Shown here in pieces: positions 5,273 through 6,317 of a stretch of 6,317 bases of DNA. The notes beneath the pieces were generated by a model. The model made no database searches. It was not told the origin of the DNA and saw nothing but the letters and a program-made list of their open reading frames with translations. The DNA comes from Clostridiales bacterium. GTDB taxonomy: Bacteria > Bacillota_A > Clostridia > Peptostreptococcales > Anaerovoracaceae. The DNA lies in contig SVCR01000103.1 of assembly GCA_015058265.1 (NCBI GenBank), positions 1 through 6,317 on the forward strand, read 5' to 3'. Every line of letters begins with the position of its first letter. Within the stretch, counting starts at the first letter, position 1. Both the position numbers and the translations under genes were made by a program.

Positions 5273-6317
5273 ATGAAGAAGAAATTATTGGTATTGCTGC
5301 TTGGTATCACGATGGTATTCTCACTCTCGTTCCTGACAAGCTGCGGCTCGGGAAGCGGAGATACCGAAGAAGCACCTGCTGAAACTGCTGAGGCAGATCC
5401 TGCAGCAGAATGTGCTGCACTGATCGATGCGATCTATGTTCAGGAGTATACTGATGAAACATATGCTCAGTGCGAAGCAGCTAAGGCAGCATGGGATGCC
5501 CTGACAGATGAGCAGAAGGAGCAGGTCGAAGGCGAATCGGCTGACCCTGATTATTTCGGAAGAGATACAGGCGATGCTTCTAAGGATGATCCGCTGAATC
5601 AGGATGATATCGGCGAGAATGAACTCCTGGTCGTAAGCTTTGGTACATCATTCAACGAGAGCCGCGCAGAGGATATCGGCGGCATCGAGAAGGCACTTCA
5701 GGAAGCATATCCTGACTGGTCAGTAAGAAGAGCTTTCACAGCACAGATCATCATCAACCATGTATATGCCCGTGACGGAGAGAAGATCGACAACGTAGAT
5801 CAGGCACTTCAGAGAGCTGTAGATAACGGCGTCAAGAACCTTGTTGTCCAGCCGACACACCTGATGCACGGTGCTGAGTATGATGAGCTCATCGCAGCAC
5901 TTGAGAACTATAAGGATAAATTCGACACTGTCAAGGTCGCAGAACCGCTGCTCGGAACTGTAGGCGAGGATGCTACAGTTATCAATGCTGACAAAGAGGC
6001 AGTAGCTAAGGCTGTTGTTGCAGAAGCGGTTGCAAATGGAAAGTTCGAATCACTCGATGCAGCTGCATCTGACGGAACTGCGTTCGTATTCATGGGTCAC
6101 GGTACTTCCCACGAGGCTAATGTGACTTATGACCAGATGCAGGAGCAGATGAAGCAGCTCGGATATAAGAATGTATTCATCGGTACAGTTGAAGGTAAGC
6201 CTGAGGATACAGCATTCCCTGCAGTCAAGAAGGCTCTTGAGGATGCAGGATACACCAAGGTCGTTCTCAGACCGCTGATGGTAGTTGCCGGAGATCATGC
6301 TAACAACGACATGGCCG
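5273..6317 (+). CDS. CbiK-like lipoprotein (exported cobaltochelatase homologue), 3' end outside window
   Basis: The first 348 residues are visible and the gene runs off the right edge. The N terminus MKKKLLVLLLGITMVFSLSF ends in the lipobox LTSC with C24, giving a lipoprotein anchored on the outer face of the membrane. An acidic, Ala/Glu-rich spacer and a short helical segment (about 45-90, with AAKAAWDALTDEQKEQVEG) precede the chelatase fold, which starts at about 116 with ENELLVVSFGTS. The likely metal-site histidines are present: H196 in QPTHLMHG, H276 in FMGHGT and H342 in VAGDHANNDM. It is clearly a paralogue of the cytosolic CbiK just upstream. A periplasmic CbiK is known from Desulfovibrio vulgaris; an outer-surface one may bind or load cobalt or a tetrapyrrole for an uptake system, but this is inference. 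ATG 5273 follows AAGGAG (5259-5264) by 8 nt. It is controlled by the cobalamin riboswitch upstream. The rest of the protein and any transporter genes lie beyond the window. Confidence 0.9.
   Translation, partial: MKKKLLVLLLGITMVFSLSFLTSCGSGSGDTEEAPAETAEADPAAECAALIDAIYVQEYTDETYAQCEAAKAAWDALTDEQKEQVEGESADPDYFGRDTGDASKDDPLNQDDIGENELLVVSFGTSFNESRAEDIGGIEKALQEAYPDWSVRRAFTAQIIINHVYARDGEKIDNVDQALQRAVDNGVKNLVVQPTHLMHGAEYDELIAALENYKDKFDTVKVAEPLLGTVGEDATVINADKEAVAKAVVAEAVANGKFESLDAAASDGTAFVFMGHGTSHEANVTYDQMQEQMKQLGYKNVFIGTVEGKPEDTAFPAVKKALEDAGYTKVVLRPLMVVAGDHANNDMA

Noticed and set aside
5170..5382. 70-aa plus-strand open frame
   Set aside because: It overlaps the leader and the start of the lipoprotein gene in another frame; the lipoprotein has a good ribosome site, a lipobox and family homology.
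1..6317. CRISPR array, tRNA or rRNA genes
   Set aside because: No regularly spaced direct repeats and no tRNA- or rRNA-like segments were seen on either strand by eye.

Overview
The window looks like a piece of an anaerobic Firmicutes (Clostridia-type) chromosome. The base composition is mid-GC, most Shine-Dalgarno sequences are purine-rich, there is a Gram-positive style lipoprotein, and the content is cobalt/corrinoid metabolism and corrinoid-dependent methyl transfer. The species cannot be named from the sequence.

Layout. (1) 1-143: the right end of an IS200/IS605-family element. It holds the last codons of a tnpB gene overlapping a strongly structured omegaRNA-like 3' end, and stops about 3 bp from the stop codon of the next gene. 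(2) 147-2613, minus strand: a two-gene cluster read leftwards. A DUF2284-type cysteine-rich (probably Fe-S) protein comes first, then a 596-aa fusion of a UroD-type methyltransferase domain with a complete corrinoid-binding module. (3) 2614-2706: a compact divergent promoter region in which the -10 boxes of the two directions overlap. (4) 2707-4799, plus strand: a homocysteine S-methyltransferase with an unusual C-terminal extension, followed by a cytosolic CbiK-type cobaltochelatase. (5) 4800-5272: a gene-free leader with a strong promoter overlapped by a long inverted repeat, a complete cobalamin riboswitch, and a possible Shine-Dalgarno-sequestering platform. (6) 5273-6317 and beyond: a second CbiK-like protein, made as a lipoprotein and cut by the window edge.

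How the parts may work together (inference). The fusion protein could take a methyl group from an unknown donor, or pass one on from its own cobalamin. The homocysteine methyltransferase could accept the methyl group to make methionine. The DUF2284 protein could be a redox or activation partner. The cytosolic CbiK inserts cobalt into the corrin precursor and so supplies the cofactor. The exported CbiK is placed under cobalamin control, which suggests a role in cobalt or tetrapyrrole capture outside the membrane rather than in biosynthesis.

The most unusual points are the single-chain UroD-corrinoid fusion lacking the usual zinc cysteines, the reduced pterin-domain-like tail on the homocysteine methyltransferase, the pair of CbiK paralogues on opposite sides of the membrane, the apparently double-layered control of the exported one, and the omegaRNA whose guide would read into the corrinoid gene.
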